From JBFHIZ01 sp963666475 (GTDB lineage: Bacteria; Bacillota; Clostridia; Lachnospirales; Lachnospiraceae): a stretch of 64,000 nucleotides of DNA. The stretch lies in assembly GCA_963666475.2 (NCBI GenBank), contig OY762821.2, forward strand, positions 496,001 to 560,000. Reading direction: 5' to 3'. Both the position numbers and the translations under genes were made by a program. Position 1 is the first letter of the stretch; every line of letters begins with the position of its first letter. A model generated the notes under the pieces. It ran no database searches. It was given only the letters and a program-made list of their open reading frames with translations, and had not been told where the DNA came from. Below are positions 56,000 through 64,000 of the stretch, in pieces.

Positions 56000-56923
56000 T
56001 TGGTATATACAATTACATTTAATCCTGCGATGGATTACATTGTTTCAGTCAATGATTTTTCGTTGGGAAAGACAAATCGAACAAATGAAGAAACATTATT
56101 TCCAGGCGGGAAAGGAATCAATGTTTCTCTGGTTTTGAGGAATCTTGGACTGGAAAGTACAGCTCTAGGATTCATCGCTGGATTTACTGGGAAAGAAATC
56201 CAGAATCGTTTGGAAGATCGTGGATGTGCTGCGAATTTTATAGAAATTTCAAATGGGTATTCAAGAATCAATGTGAAACTTAAAAATGTGGAAGGTACCG
56301 AGATTAATGGTCAGGGACCAGAAATTGGAATGGAACACATTATGATGTTGTTTGAGCAGCTCGATCGATTGAAGAAAAATGACATCTTAGTACTGGCAGG
56401 AAGCATTCCAAATTCTATCCCAGATTCTATTTATCGAGAAATCATGGTACGATTAGAGAAAAAAGAAATTTTAATTGTTGTGGACGCAACAAAAGATCTA
56501 CTTCTAAATGTACTCCCCATGAAACCATTTTTAATCAAGCCAAATAATCATGAACTTGGGGATATGTTTGGAGTCGCCATTCATACAAAAGAGGATGTTT
56601 TAAAATACGCCAAGAAACTTCAGGAAAAAGGTGCAAGAAACGTATTAGTTTCCATGGCAGGTGAAGGTGCAGTGCTCTTGGACGAAGAAAAAAATGCGTA
56701 TCAACTTCAAGCGCCCAGAGGGACTTTAGTCAATGCAGTCGGTGCGGGAGATTCCATGGTGGCAGGCTTTTTAGCAGGATGGTTAAAAGAAAAAGACTAT
56801 GAAAAAGCTTTTCGAATGGCTGTTGCGACTGGAAGCGCAAGTGCATTCTCCATGAATTTTGCTACAAAAGAGGAAGTGGAAGATTTGCTTATACAACAGA
56901 AGAATGAAACAACAAAACTTTAA
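56000..56923 (+). CDS. fruK: 1-phosphofructokinase
   Basis: A 307-residue PfkB-family kinase. TTG 56000 (VYTITFNPAMDYIV) is chosen, 9 bases after AGGAGGT; a GTG at 55991 is too close. NRTNEETLFPGGKGINVSLVL is the sugar-binding site and LVNAVGAGDSMVAGFLAG the catalytic Asp and anion hole. It converts fructose-1-phosphate to fructose-1,6-bisphosphate, though tagatose-6-phosphate kinases look similar. It is first in an operon with HPr and Enzyme I. Confidence 0.9.
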   Translation: MVYTITFNPAMDYIVSVNDFSLGKTNRTNEETLFPGGKGINVSLVLRNLGLESTALGFIAGFTGKEIQNRLEDRGCAANFIEISNGYSRINVKLKNVEGTEINGQGPEIGMEHIMMLFEQLDRLKKNDILVLAGSIPNSIPDSIYREIMVRLEKKEILIVVDATKDLLLNVLPMKPFLIKPNNHELGDMFGVAIHTKEDVLKYAKKLQEKGARNVLVSMAGEGAVLLDEEKNAYQLQAPRGTLVNAVGAGDSMVAGFLAGWLKEKDYEKAFRMAVATGSASAFSMNFATKEEVEDLLIQQKNETTKL

Positions 56924-56937
56924 AAAGGAGATGAATT

Positions 56938-57195
56938 ATGAAAGAATTTAAATATGTAATAACCGACGCGGAAGGTATTCACGCAAGACCAGCAGGAGAA
57001 CTTGTAAAAATGGCAAAAAATTATGCGTCTTCAATTACCATTGGTAAGGATGGAAAAAACGTAGATGCAAAAAAAATATTTGGGATTATGGGTCTTGCAG
57101 TAAAACAAGGTCAAGAAGTAACATTCACGATTACAGGAGATGACGAAGAGCAGGCGGCAGAGGCTATTCAAAGTTTTCTATTAGAGAATATGTAA
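56938..57195 (+). CDS. HPr-family phosphocarrier lacking Ser46
   Basis: An 85-residue HPr with AAAGGAGA before ATG. EGIHARPAGELVKMAKNY holds the phosphorylated His15. The regulatory region reads DAKKIFGIMGLAVKQG, so position 46, normally Ser (target of HPr kinase), is Lys. It can carry phosphate from Enzyme I to IIA but should not take part in CcpA/HPr-Ser-P catabolite repression. It is clustered with its own Enzyme I and fruK, which suggests a dedicated relay for the downstream PTS. Confidence 0.92.
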   Translation: MKEFKYVITDAEGIHARPAGELVKMAKNYASSITIGKDGKNVDAKKIFGIMGLAVKQGQEVTFTITGDDEEQAAEAIQSFLLENM

Positions 57196-57254
57196 ATGAT
57201 GTTGTGGTCTAAACCATATCATGAATTGATAGCATGGAGAAAGGAAGAGTCAAA

Positions 57255-58883
57255 ATGCGAACTTGCTCAGGAAAAAGCGTAAACAATGGAATTGCTATTG
57301 GAAAAATTCTTGTATACAGCAAAGAGGAACAGATTGTAAAACGATACAAAATAGAAGATGTAGCTGGAGAACAAAAAAAGGTAACCGATGGCATTGCTAC
57401 ATCGATTGAACAGCTGGTTGCTCTGTATAAGAAGTCCGTACAGAAGATTGGGGAGGCAAATGCTGCCATTTTTGAAATTCACCAAATGATGCTCGAAGAT
57501 GAGGATTTCGTAGACGCAATCTTAAATATCATCTCTTCCCAGGAAGTGAATGCAGAGTATGCGGTCGCAACAACCTCTGATAATTACTTTAAAATGTTCT
57601 CAAGTATGGAAGATGAATACATGAAAGAACGAGCTGCAGATGTCAAGGATATTTCGGAACGAGTTCTTACAGTACTGAGTGGTGGACACATGGGATTTGA
57701 TGAGATTTCAGATCCAGTTATTATTGTAGCTGACGATTTGGCGCCAAGCGAAACGGTGCAGCTTGACAAAGACAAAGTACTGGCATTTGTGACCGTACGT
57801 GGTTCGCTAAATTCACATACTGCGATTTTGGCAAAGACGATGAACATTCCTGCATTAATTGGAACAGAAGTGCAATTAGACAACACATTGAATGGAAAAA
57901 TCGCTGTAGTGGATGGAGGAGATGGGGTCTTTATCATAGAGCCAGATGATCAGATCATGGAATCCTGCTTGCAAAAAAAACAACAAGAAGATGAAAAGAA
58001 AGAGCTTTTACAACAATTAAAAGGGAAGAAAAATATTACGCTTGATGGAAAAGAAATTAAGTTGTATGCAAATATTGGAAATAGTAAAGACCTTGCTTTT
58101 GTATTAAAAAATGATGCGGGAGGAATCGGGCTATTTCGTAGCGAATTCATTTATTTAGAGAGCAAAGATTATCCGACCGAAGAAGAACAATTTCAAATCT
58201 ATAAAACCGTTGCAGAAACGATGGCTGGAAAAAAAGTAATTTTCCGAACACTGGACATTGGAGCAGATAAGCAGGCGGATTATTTTGAACTTGGACAAGA
58301 AGAAAATCCGGCAATGGGGCTTCGTGCGATTCGTATTTGTTTGACCAGGCCAGAGATTTTTAAAACGCAGCTGCGTGCATTATATCGTGCAAGTGCTTAT
58401 GGAAATATTGCGATTATGTACCCAATGATCATTTCGGTGAATGAAATCAAAGAAATTAAAAAGATCTCTGCAGAAGTTCGAGAAGAACTGAGGAAGGCAG
58501 ACTTCAAAATTGGAAATGTGGAAGAAGGTATTATGATTGAAACGCCTGCGGCAGCTGTCATGAGCGATGAGTTGGCAAAGGAAGTGGATTTCTTTAGCAT
58601 AGGAACCAATGATTTGACACAATATATGTTGGCAATTGACAGACAGAATGAAACTTTGGACAGATTTTATGATGCACATCATCCAGCAATTCTGCGTATG
58701 ATTCAACTTGTCATAGATCATGCGCACAAAGCAGGAATCTGGGCAGGAATATGTGGGGAACTTGGCGCAGATTTGACACTCACAGAAACATTTTTAAAAA
58801 TGGGAATTGATGAATTGTCTGTATCACCAGGAAAAGTGCTTTCTGTTCGTAAAAAAATTCGAGAAACAGATACACGAAAATAA
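57255..58883 (+). CDS. ptsI: PTS Enzyme I (phosphoenolpyruvate-protein phosphotransferase)
   Basis: A 542-residue enzyme; ATG 57255 has AAAGGAAGAG upstream (the frame opens at 57234). The N-terminal HPr-binding helices include NAAIFEIHQMMLEDEDF. VRGSLNSHTAILAKTMNIPAL is the phosphohistidine loop, a variant of the usual G-R-T-S-H-S. The C-terminal barrel has GIGLFRSEFIYL, RTLDIGADKQ, MGLRAIRICL and GICGELGAD. Slightly shorter than the typical 570 residues. A terminator follows, ending the operon. Confidence 0.93.
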   Translation: MRTCSGKSVNNGIAIGKILVYSKEEQIVKRYKIEDVAGEQKKVTDGIATSIEQLVALYKKSVQKIGEANAAIFEIHQMMLEDEDFVDAILNIISSQEVNAEYAVATTSDNYFKMFSSMEDEYMKERAADVKDISERVLTVLSGGHMGFDEISDPVIIVADDLAPSETVQLDKDKVLAFVTVRGSLNSHTAILAKTMNIPALIGTEVQLDNTLNGKIAVVDGGDGVFIIEPDDQIMESCLQKKQQEDEKKELLQQLKGKKNITLDGKEIKLYANIGNSKDLAFVLKNDAGGIGLFRSEFIYLESKDYPTEEEQFQIYKTVAETMAGKKVIFRTLDIGADKQADYFELGQEENPAMGLRAIRICLTRPEIFKTQLRALYRASAYGNIAIMYPMIISVNEIKEIKKISAEVREELRKADFKIGNVEEGIMIETPAAAVMSDELAKEVDFFSIGTNDLTQYMLAIDRQNETLDRFYDAHHPAILRMIQLVIDHAHKAGIWAGICGELGADLTLTETFLKMGIDELSVSPGKVLSVRKKIRETDTRK

Positions 58884-58888
58884 CGATG

Positions 58889-58931
58889 AAAAGCTAGTGA
58901 AAAATACGCATATTTTTCATTGGCTTTTTTT
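58889..58931 (+). terminator. Strong intrinsic terminator after Enzyme I
   Basis: AAAGCTAGTGAAAAATA pairs with TATTTTTCATTGGCTTT over CGCA (two mismatches or G-U), followed by TTTTTTT. Confidence 0.9.
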
Positions 58932-58985
58932 GCTCTTTAGTCAAAAAAATTGTACAATGTGTATATTCATTTTTGAAATTTAAAC

Positions 58986-59008
58986 TTGTCATTTTGCAAA
59001 TGTGACAA
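58986..59008 (+). promoter_or_regulatory. MtlR-type operator
   Basis: TTGTCA (58986-58991) and TGACAA (59003-59008) are perfect inverted arms, with right half TGTGACAA as in MtlR sites (TTGnCACA-n4-TGTGnCAA). It lies 17 bp upstream of the -35, where an activator would bind. The mtlR gene is two genes downstream. Confidence 0.75.
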
Positions 59009-59025
59009 ATATGAAGGGGTTTTGT

Positions 59026-59054
59026 TTGATTCTTCGAGTGTATTGAAATAGAAT
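59026..59054 (+). promoter_or_regulatory. Promoter of the mannitol-type PTS operon
   Basis: TTGATT (59026-59031), 17 bp, TAGAAT (59049-59054). Start expected near 59061. Confidence 0.7.
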
Positions 59055-59055
59055 A

Positions 59056-59094
59056 AAGTTACAAAGATGCATTCGAATGGCAAATCTGTAACTT
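59056..59094 (+). promoter_or_regulatory. Inverted repeat at the 5' end of the PTS transcript
   Basis: AAGTTACA (59056-59063) pairs with TGTAACTT (59087-59094); a perfect CATTCGAATG palindrome lies at the centre (59070-59079). It is not followed by a U-run, so it may stabilise the mRNA 5' end or bind a regulator overlapping the start site. Confidence 0.6.
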
Positions 59095-59126
59095 ATTAAT
59101 AATTCACACAATCGGGAGGAAATCTG

Positions 59127-60512
59127 ATGAAAGAAAAAATTCAGGTATTTGGACGGTTTTTAAGCGGTATGGTCATGCCGAATATTGGTGCTTTTATTGC
59201 ATGGGGGTTCATTACAGCCCTATTTATTGCAACAGGATGGTTACCAAATGAAAACCTTGCAGGCATCGTTGGACCAATGTTAACATACGTATTACCTATT
59301 TTGATTGCCTATCAAGGTGGTAAGATGGTCGGCGGAAGCAGAGGTGCTGTAATGGGAGCGATTGCTACCATTGGTGTTATCTGTGGTACTGAGTATATTA
59401 TGTTTATGGGCGCTATGGTAATGGGACCTCTTGCAGGTTTTGTAATCAAGAAATTTGACAAAGCGATTGAAGGAAAAATCAAAGCTGGTTTCGAAATGCT
59501 TGTAAACAACTTCTCCGTTGGTATTTTTGGTATGATTATGGCTATTATCGGTTTCTACATTGTTGGACCGTTTATGGGAGCGATTTTAGCATTCTTAAAC
59601 TCTGGCGTAGATATTTTGGTATCAAACAATATTTTACCACTTGTAGCAGTATTCGTTGAACCTGCGAAAGTATTATTCTTAAACAATGCAATTAACCATG
59701 GAATCTTTACTCCACTTGGTGCAGAACAAGTACTTCAAACAGGAAAATCTATCTTTTACTTAATCGAGACAAACCCAGGACCAGGAGCAGGAGTATTGGT
59801 AGCTTATTGGTTATTCTCAAAAGATAAAATCGTAAAAAATTCAGCTCCAGGAGCACTGATCATTCATTTCTTTGGTGGAATTCATGAACTATATTTCCCA
59901 TATGTATTGATGAATCCGATGTTACTTCTTGCAACGATCGGTGGTAGTGTATCTGCACTTGTTTATTATTCATTGTTTAACTTAGGACTGTCAGGCCCTC
60001 CATCACCAGGAAGTATCATTGCATATTTAACAATGGCTCCAAAAGGATCAACACTTGCAATTTTACTTGGTGTACTCATCGCAGGAGGAGTTTCCTTTGC
60101 AATTGCAGCGCCAATTATTAAATTGACAAATATGAAAAAAGGTTCTTTGGAAGATGCAACAGCACAAATGAAAACGATGAAGGCAGAATCAAAAGGAATT
60201 CACAACGTTCAGGTTAGTCTTGAAAACGTAAAACACATCGTTTTTGCATGTGATGCTGGAATGGGTTCTAGTGCAATGGGTGCTACGGTTCTCAAAAAAA
60301 GATTGCAAAAGGCAGGTCTTGATGATATTGAAGTTACACATGCATCGGTTTCAGAAATTCCTTCCAACACACAGGTTGTAGTAACACATAAAGACTTGTC
60401 GGAAAGAGCAGCACGAAGTGCGCCACAAGCAAAGCTCGTACTGATTACCAATTTCATGACAGCTCCGGAATACGACGAATTAGTAGAAGAAATATTAGCA
60501 AGTAAAAAATAA
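59127..60512 (+). CDS. mtlA: PTS mannitol-type transporter, IICB
   Basis: A 461-residue permease behind GGGAGGAAA. The IIC part (residues 1-330) starts FGRFLSGMVMPNIGAFIAWG, has the GGIHELYFPYVLMNP sugar-site signature and multiple hydrophobic helices. IIB (about 370-461) contains FACDAGMGSSAMGATVL with the phosphorylated Cys. IIA is on a separate gene at 62679, as in most Firmicutes. It takes up mannitol or a close hexitol/ketose and phosphorylates it. Confidence 0.93.
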   Translation: MKEKIQVFGRFLSGMVMPNIGAFIAWGFITALFIATGWLPNENLAGIVGPMLTYVLPILIAYQGGKMVGGSRGAVMGAIATIGVICGTEYIMFMGAMVMGPLAGFVIKKFDKAIEGKIKAGFEMLVNNFSVGIFGMIMAIIGFYIVGPFMGAILAFLNSGVDILVSNNILPLVAVFVEPAKVLFLNNAINHGIFTPLGAEQVLQTGKSIFYLIETNPGPGAGVLVAYWLFSKDKIVKNSAPGALIIHFFGGIHELYFPYVLMNPMLLLATIGGSVSALVYYSLFNLGLSGPPSPGSIIAYLTMAPKGSTLAILLGVLIAGGVSFAIAAPIIKLTNMKKGSLEDATAQMKTMKAESKGIHNVQVSLENVKHIVFACDAGMGSSAMGATVLKKRLQKAGLDDIEVTHASVSEIPSNTQVVVTHKDLSERAARSAPQAKLVLITNFMTAPEYDELVEEILASKK

Positions 60513-60515
60513 ATA

Positions 60516-60536
60516 CTACATCAAGAAGTGATGTAG
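60516..60536 (+). promoter_or_regulatory. Intercistronic hairpin before mtlR
   Basis: CTACATCA (60516-60523), AGAAG, TGATGTAG (60529-60536): a perfect 8-bp stem followed by GGGGGTA rather than a U-run. It lies at the ribosome binding site of the regulator gene and may protect or separate the two message parts. Confidence 0.65.
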
Positions 60537-60550
60537 GGGGGTATTAATTT

Positions 60551-62650
60551 ATGCAGCTCACACCAAGAATTAAATCTATTTTACAAATTCTGTTGGATAG
60601 TGAAGATCCAGTGTTGGAAAGTGAAATTGCTGAACAAATTGGAGTCAGCAAACGAACGATTCAAAGGGAAATTGACTATGTAGAGAAAGTGTTGCCTTAT
60701 GAAGGGTTGAACATACGTAAAAAGAAAAATTTTGGTGTGTGGCTGGATGGGGAAGCAAAGTATTTTGAGCAACTTCGCATGAAGCTTGCGTCCTTTCAAG
60801 AGAAGGGAATCATTGATAAAGAACAACGAGTACATCAAATTATCTTTGAATTATTGAGAGATATTACTCCAAAAAAATTGTTCTATTTTAGTAATTTGTT
60901 TGGGGTCAGTGAAGCGACAATCAGTAGTGATTTAGAACTTGCTGAAGAGTGGTTGAAAAAAAGTCACGTAACCATAGTGAGAAAACCAGGGTATGGAGTT
61001 ATTTTAAAAGGTAAAGAAAAGGATTATCGGGCAGCTCTGCAGCGGTTCGTTAAGGAAAACGTGGATGATGAATCCATGAGTACCGCCTTATATAGAGGTG
61101 GAACGGCAGTGTTTGATGCCTTCCCAGATTCGGATCAAGTTACTAATTTTTATGATTTACTGAACAGCGATATTCTTGGAAGAGTGAGTCGTACGGTTCA
61201 AGAAATACAGGACAATAGACTTCGACAAATGACCGATAATTCTTATATTGGTTTAATTTTGCATATTACGATAGCTTTGGACCGAATTTTAAAAGATGAA
61301 ATCATCGAAGAGACGGAGACGGAATATCCGGCAATGCAAAAGGATGAAGACTATAATTTGGCTTTGAAAGTGATTTCTAGACTGGAGGAAGAATTTGCAA
61401 TTCGTATTCCGCAAGTAGAAATGGACTACGTGCTGCTCCATATCAAAGGTTCAAAAATTAGCTATTCAAACCCAGGGCAGAACGAACCGAGAAATTTGTT
61501 CGCTTCAGAAATATTGATCGACACCATTGATCAAATGATTGATGAGTTTGATTCCAAAACTGCATTTGAATTAAAATGTGATGAAGAATTTATTCAAGGA
61601 TTGCTCATTCATATGGAGCCGGCACTGATTCGACTAAAAAATGATTTGGCGATTTTTAATCCTGTATTATTGGATATCAAAAATGAATATCCTCAATTAT
61701 TTTTGCAATGTAAAAAAGCTTCAAAAGTGATTAGCGATCAAATTGGGGTCGAAGTCAATGATGATGAAATTGGATATCTTGCCATGCATTTTGCTGCTGC
61801 ACTGGAAAGAACAAACAATCGTAAAAGAAGCAAAAGAGTAGTAGAAATTGGAATTATATGTGCAAGTGGATTTGGTGTTGCACGTCTGATGATTAGTAAA
61901 CTGAGAAATGTGTTGAAGCAGGAAGTTGTACTGAAACCGTATGGAAAAGATGAGATTACTCCGGCGGTTATTTCAAAAACAGATTTCTTTATTTCTACCA
62001 TGCAGTTCGATTTGAATGAAGTGGATTTTTTGAAGGTAAGTCCACTAATTAGTGTAAAAGACTTGCAACAAATTCGGGTTAAAATCGAAGAATATTCACA
62101 CATGCCGCCAAAGGTACAGGAGAGTGACTTTACAAGGCAGCTTGATGAAATTGACCTGATTATATCTCAAATTAAGAATCTCATTCAGATTTACCGAAAT
62201 TATACGGTAAGCGAGAAAATCTCTCTAGATGAACTATTAACCGAGATTTCGAGGGATGTAACAACGAGCCAACAAAGTGCAGCACTTTTAAAAGCAGATA
62301 TTTTAGAACGAGAAAAAATCATGTCGCAGATCTTTCCGGAAACTGGATTTGCATTATTTCATTGCAAGACGAAAGCAGTAAAGGTGGCAGGTTTTTATAC
62401 TTGTATTCCAAGCAAAGGCGGATACTTTATTCATCCAGACATGAAGCAGATCAAAGCGGCAATTGTCTTATTGATGCCGATTGATTCCAATCAGAAGATT
62501 TACATGGATATGCTTGGGTTTATCAGTAGTTCTCTCATCGATGATAAGGATTTTTTGAGCACAATCTTTGAAGGAAATGAAGAAGAGGTTCGTGGAAAGT
62601 TGCAAAAAATATTGAAGAAATATTTTGCTGAGTTCATTAATAAAGTGTAA
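60551..62650 (+). CDS. mtlR: MtlR-type PRD transcription activator
   Basis: A 699-residue regulator behind GGGGGG. HTH_11 (residues 1-60: ILLDSEDPVLESEIAEQIGV, SKRTIQREIDYV) and a second HTH (LFGVSEATISSDL) precede two PRDs (around SYIGLILHITIALDRI and GYLAMHFAAALERT with target His). An EIIB-like domain holds GIICASGFGVARLMISKL with Cys. The C-terminal 140 residues form an EIIA-like domain (IFPETGFALFHCKTKAVKVAG). Phosphorylation by HPr and the PTS controls its activity. The operator at 58986 is its probable target. Confidence 0.93.
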   Translation: MQLTPRIKSILQILLDSEDPVLESEIAEQIGVSKRTIQREIDYVEKVLPYEGLNIRKKKNFGVWLDGEAKYFEQLRMKLASFQEKGIIDKEQRVHQIIFELLRDITPKKLFYFSNLFGVSEATISSDLELAEEWLKKSHVTIVRKPGYGVILKGKEKDYRAALQRFVKENVDDESMSTALYRGGTAVFDAFPDSDQVTNFYDLLNSDILGRVSRTVQEIQDNRLRQMTDNSYIGLILHITIALDRILKDEIIEETETEYPAMQKDEDYNLALKVISRLEEEFAIRIPQVEMDYVLLHIKGSKISYSNPGQNEPRNLFASEILIDTIDQMIDEFDSKTAFELKCDEEFIQGLLIHMEPALIRLKNDLAIFNPVLLDIKNEYPQLFLQCKKASKVISDQIGVEVNDDEIGYLAMHFAAALERTNNRKRSKRVVEIGIICASGFGVARLMISKLRNVLKQEVVLKPYGKDEITPAVISKTDFFISTMQFDLNEVDFLKVSPLISVKDLQQIRVKIEEYSHMPPKVQESDFTRQLDEIDLIISQIKNLIQIYRNYTVSEKISLDELLTEISRDVTTSQQSAALLKADILEREKIMSQIFPETGFALFHCKTKAVKVAGFYTCIPSKGGYFIHPDMKQIKAAIVLLMPIDSNQKIYMDMLGFISSSLIDDKDFLSTIFEGNEEEVRGKLQKILKKYFAEFINKV

Positions 62651-62678
62651 ATAGTTATACATATAGGAGATTGTACAT

Positions 62679-63104
62679 ATGGAAATTTTAAAAAAAGAAA
62701 ACATATTTTTAAACTGTACACCAAAACCAAAAGAAGAGATTATTAAAGAAATAGGAGCTCTTTTTTTAAAGGATGGGTACATTATGGAAGAGTATATTCA
62801 AGGCATGCTCGATAAGGAAGTTGTTTTCAATACAAATATTGGAAATGAACTTGCGATTCCGCACGGAATCGAAGAAGCAAAAAAATACGTTCTTCATTCA
62901 GGACTATGTATTATGATGTTTCCAGAGGGAACGGACTGGGATAGCGATGAAAAGGTAAAGATTGTGATTGGAATCGCCGGAAAAGGGGATGACCACGTAA
63001 GTATATTGGGAAAGATTGCTATGGAATTATCAGAACCGGAAGAAGTGCAAAAAATGGTTGAGAGTGATATTGATACAATTTATAAAATGTTTAAAGAAGA
63101 CTAA
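62679..63104 (+). CDS. mtlF: PTS mannitol-type IIA component
   Basis: A 141-residue IIA behind ATAGGAGATT. EILKKENIFLNCTPKPKEEI and VFNTNIGNELAIPHGIEEAK contain the phosphorylated His (I-P-H-G). KIVIGIAGKGDDHVSILGKIA is the usual follow-on motif. It passes phosphate from HPr to the IIB Cys of the permease. Confidence 0.93.
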   Translation: MEILKKENIFLNCTPKPKEEIIKEIGALFLKDGYIMEEYIQGMLDKEVVFNTNIGNELAIPHGIEEAKKYVLHSGLCIMMFPEGTDWDSDEKVKIVIGIAGKGDDHVSILGKIAMELSEPEEVQKMVESDIDTIYKMFKED

Positions 63105-63185
63105 GAAAACAAGAACTTGAGGGATTACGCAAGTATTACGATAAATAGAAACATTCATGTAGCATAAGAAACAGGAGGATTAATC

Positions 63186-64000
63186 ATGAAATCAAGAGCA
63201 GTTCGAATGTATGGAAAATTCGACTTAAGATTGGAAGAGTTCGAATTACCTGCAATCAAAGAGGATGAGATATTAGTAAAAGTAATGAGTGATAGCATCT
63301 GTATGTCAACCTATAAATTGGCAGAGCAAGGGAAAGAACATAAAAGAGCACCAAAGGATATTGATGTGAATCCTATTATTGTAGGGCACGAATTCTCAGG
63401 AAAAATTGTGGAAGTTGGTGCGAAATGGCAGGAGCAGTTTAAACCTGGACAGAAATTTGCATTACAACCAGCGCTCAACTATAAAGGAAGTCTGGACTCA
63501 CCGGGATATTCTTACCGTTATTGTGGTGGAGCAGCAACCTATTGCATTATCCCTCATGAGGTCATGGAGCTAGGATGTCTACTTGATTATAATGGAGAAA
63601 GCTATTTTGAAGCGTCACTAGGAGAACCGATGAGTTGCATCGTTGGAGGATACCACGCGAATTACCATACAAACAAGCACAACTATGAGCATGCAATGGG
63701 CACAAAAGTAGATGGAAATATCTTGATTATGGGCGGTTGTGGACCAATGGGACTTGGTGCAGTAAGTTATGGTCTCTGTACAGAAAACAAGCCCAAACGT
63801 ATCGTGGTTACAGATATCAGTGATGATCGAATTAAAAGAGCAAAAGAGTGCATCACAATCGAAGAAGCAAAAGATAAAGGAATTGAATTGTATTATGTAA
63901 ATACGGCTTCAATGAAAAACCCAGAAGAGGAACTAATGGCAATCACCGAAGGTCATGGTTATGATGATGTCTTTGTTTATGTTCCATATCGACCGGTTGC
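63186..64000 (+). CDS. Zinc-dependent dehydrogenase, SorE-like (cut by window end)
   Basis: The first 271 residues of a medium-chain dehydrogenase with ACAGGAGG before ATG. MKSRAVRMYGKFDLRLEEFEL, DSICMSTYKLAEQGKEHKR, PIIVGHEFSGKIVEVG and the nucleotide fold ILIMGGCGPMGLGAVSYG are visible. The SICMS / GHE pairing and KGSLDSPGYSYRYCGG agree with L-sorbose-1-phosphate reductase (SorE) rather than the MtlD family. It reduces or oxidises the hexitol/ketose phosphate produced by the PTS. The 3' end is outside the window. Confidence 0.82.
   Translation, partial: MKSRAVRMYGKFDLRLEEFELPAIKEDEILVKVMSDSICMSTYKLAEQGKEHKRAPKDIDVNPIIVGHEFSGKIVEVGAKWQEQFKPGQKFALQPALNYKGSLDSPGYSYRYCGGAATYCIIPHEVMELGCLLDYNGESYFEASLGEPMSCIVGGYHANYHTNKHNYEHAMGTKVDGNILIMGGCGPMGLGAVSYGLCTENKPKRIVVTDISDDRIKRAKECITIEEAKDKGIELYYVNTASMKNPEEELMAITEGHGYDDVFVYVPYRPV

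Noticed and set aside
1..64000. CRISPR array
   Set aside because: No evenly spaced 24-40-bp repeats with unique spacers were seen; the 33-bp periodicity at 15445-15972 is protein-coding.

Overview
The window looks like a chromosomal segment of a low-GC Bacillota anaerobe, most likely a Lachnospiraceae-type gut Clostridium relative. The basis is AT-rich DNA, strong GGAGG ribosome binding sites, an SPP1/PBSX-like siphophage module, an LLH-type holin, clostridial PRD/PTS gene organisation and a YjdF leader. The species call is inference. Nearly every gene lies on the + strand.

1-25.1 kb is the packaging, head, tail and lysis half of a siphophage prophage. Small accessory genes come first, then a RinA/DUF1492-type regulator, terminase (small, large), portal, a MuF head protein fused to a JAB-like C-terminal domain, scaffold, capsid, connectors, tail tube, two tail-assembly chaperones with a possible -1 frameshift, a tape measure with sixteen 11-residue repeats, distal tail protein, tail endopeptidase-like protein, fibre and lectin genes, holin, a two-enzyme endolysin and an excisionase-like HTH gene. 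Integrase and repressor are not in the window. One tail-fibre gene is followed in frame by an orphaned C-terminal segment.

25.1-48.7 kb is an accessory island rich in defence-like genes and broken genes. It contains a serine-recombinase remnant, a DUF2089/membrane gene pair, a DUF4297-like nuclease with a HerA ATPase, an HNH-like protein, a 711-residue membrane protein with a nuclease-like core, nuclease-like genes (PD-(D/E)XK, GIY-YIG, NucS-like), four GNAT acetyltransferases, lipoproteins, and fragments of type I restriction genes (HsdM, HsdR, possibly HsdS). Its most striking feature is a module present three times (28.2, 29.3 and 36.2 kb): a consensus promoter with 17-bp spacer, an approximately 85-nt transcript and an intrinsic terminator. 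Each copy lies 50-85 bp upstream of a different gene (unknown Cys-rich protein; nuclease/HerA pair; dead hsdM). Two copies sit in a roughly 410-bp repeat that brackets the island segment. This is the best candidate for an undescribed regulatory system.

48.8-64 kb is core-like metabolism and signalling. A decayed HPr/Enzyme I pair is fused to a YjdF riboswitch and a truncated yjdF. Then come a MATE pump, a TspO-like membrane protein, an HD-GYP sensor and a PAS-GGDEF cyclase, a DeoR-type regulator and a divergent-free operon of 1-phosphofructokinase, HPr and Enzyme I. The window ends with a mannitol-type PTS cluster (IICB, MtlR activator, IIA) and a SorE-like zinc dehydrogenase cut by the window edge. 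Both HPr copies keep His15 but lack Ser46, which suggests a phosphocarrier dedicated to this sugar system and free of HPr-kinase control.
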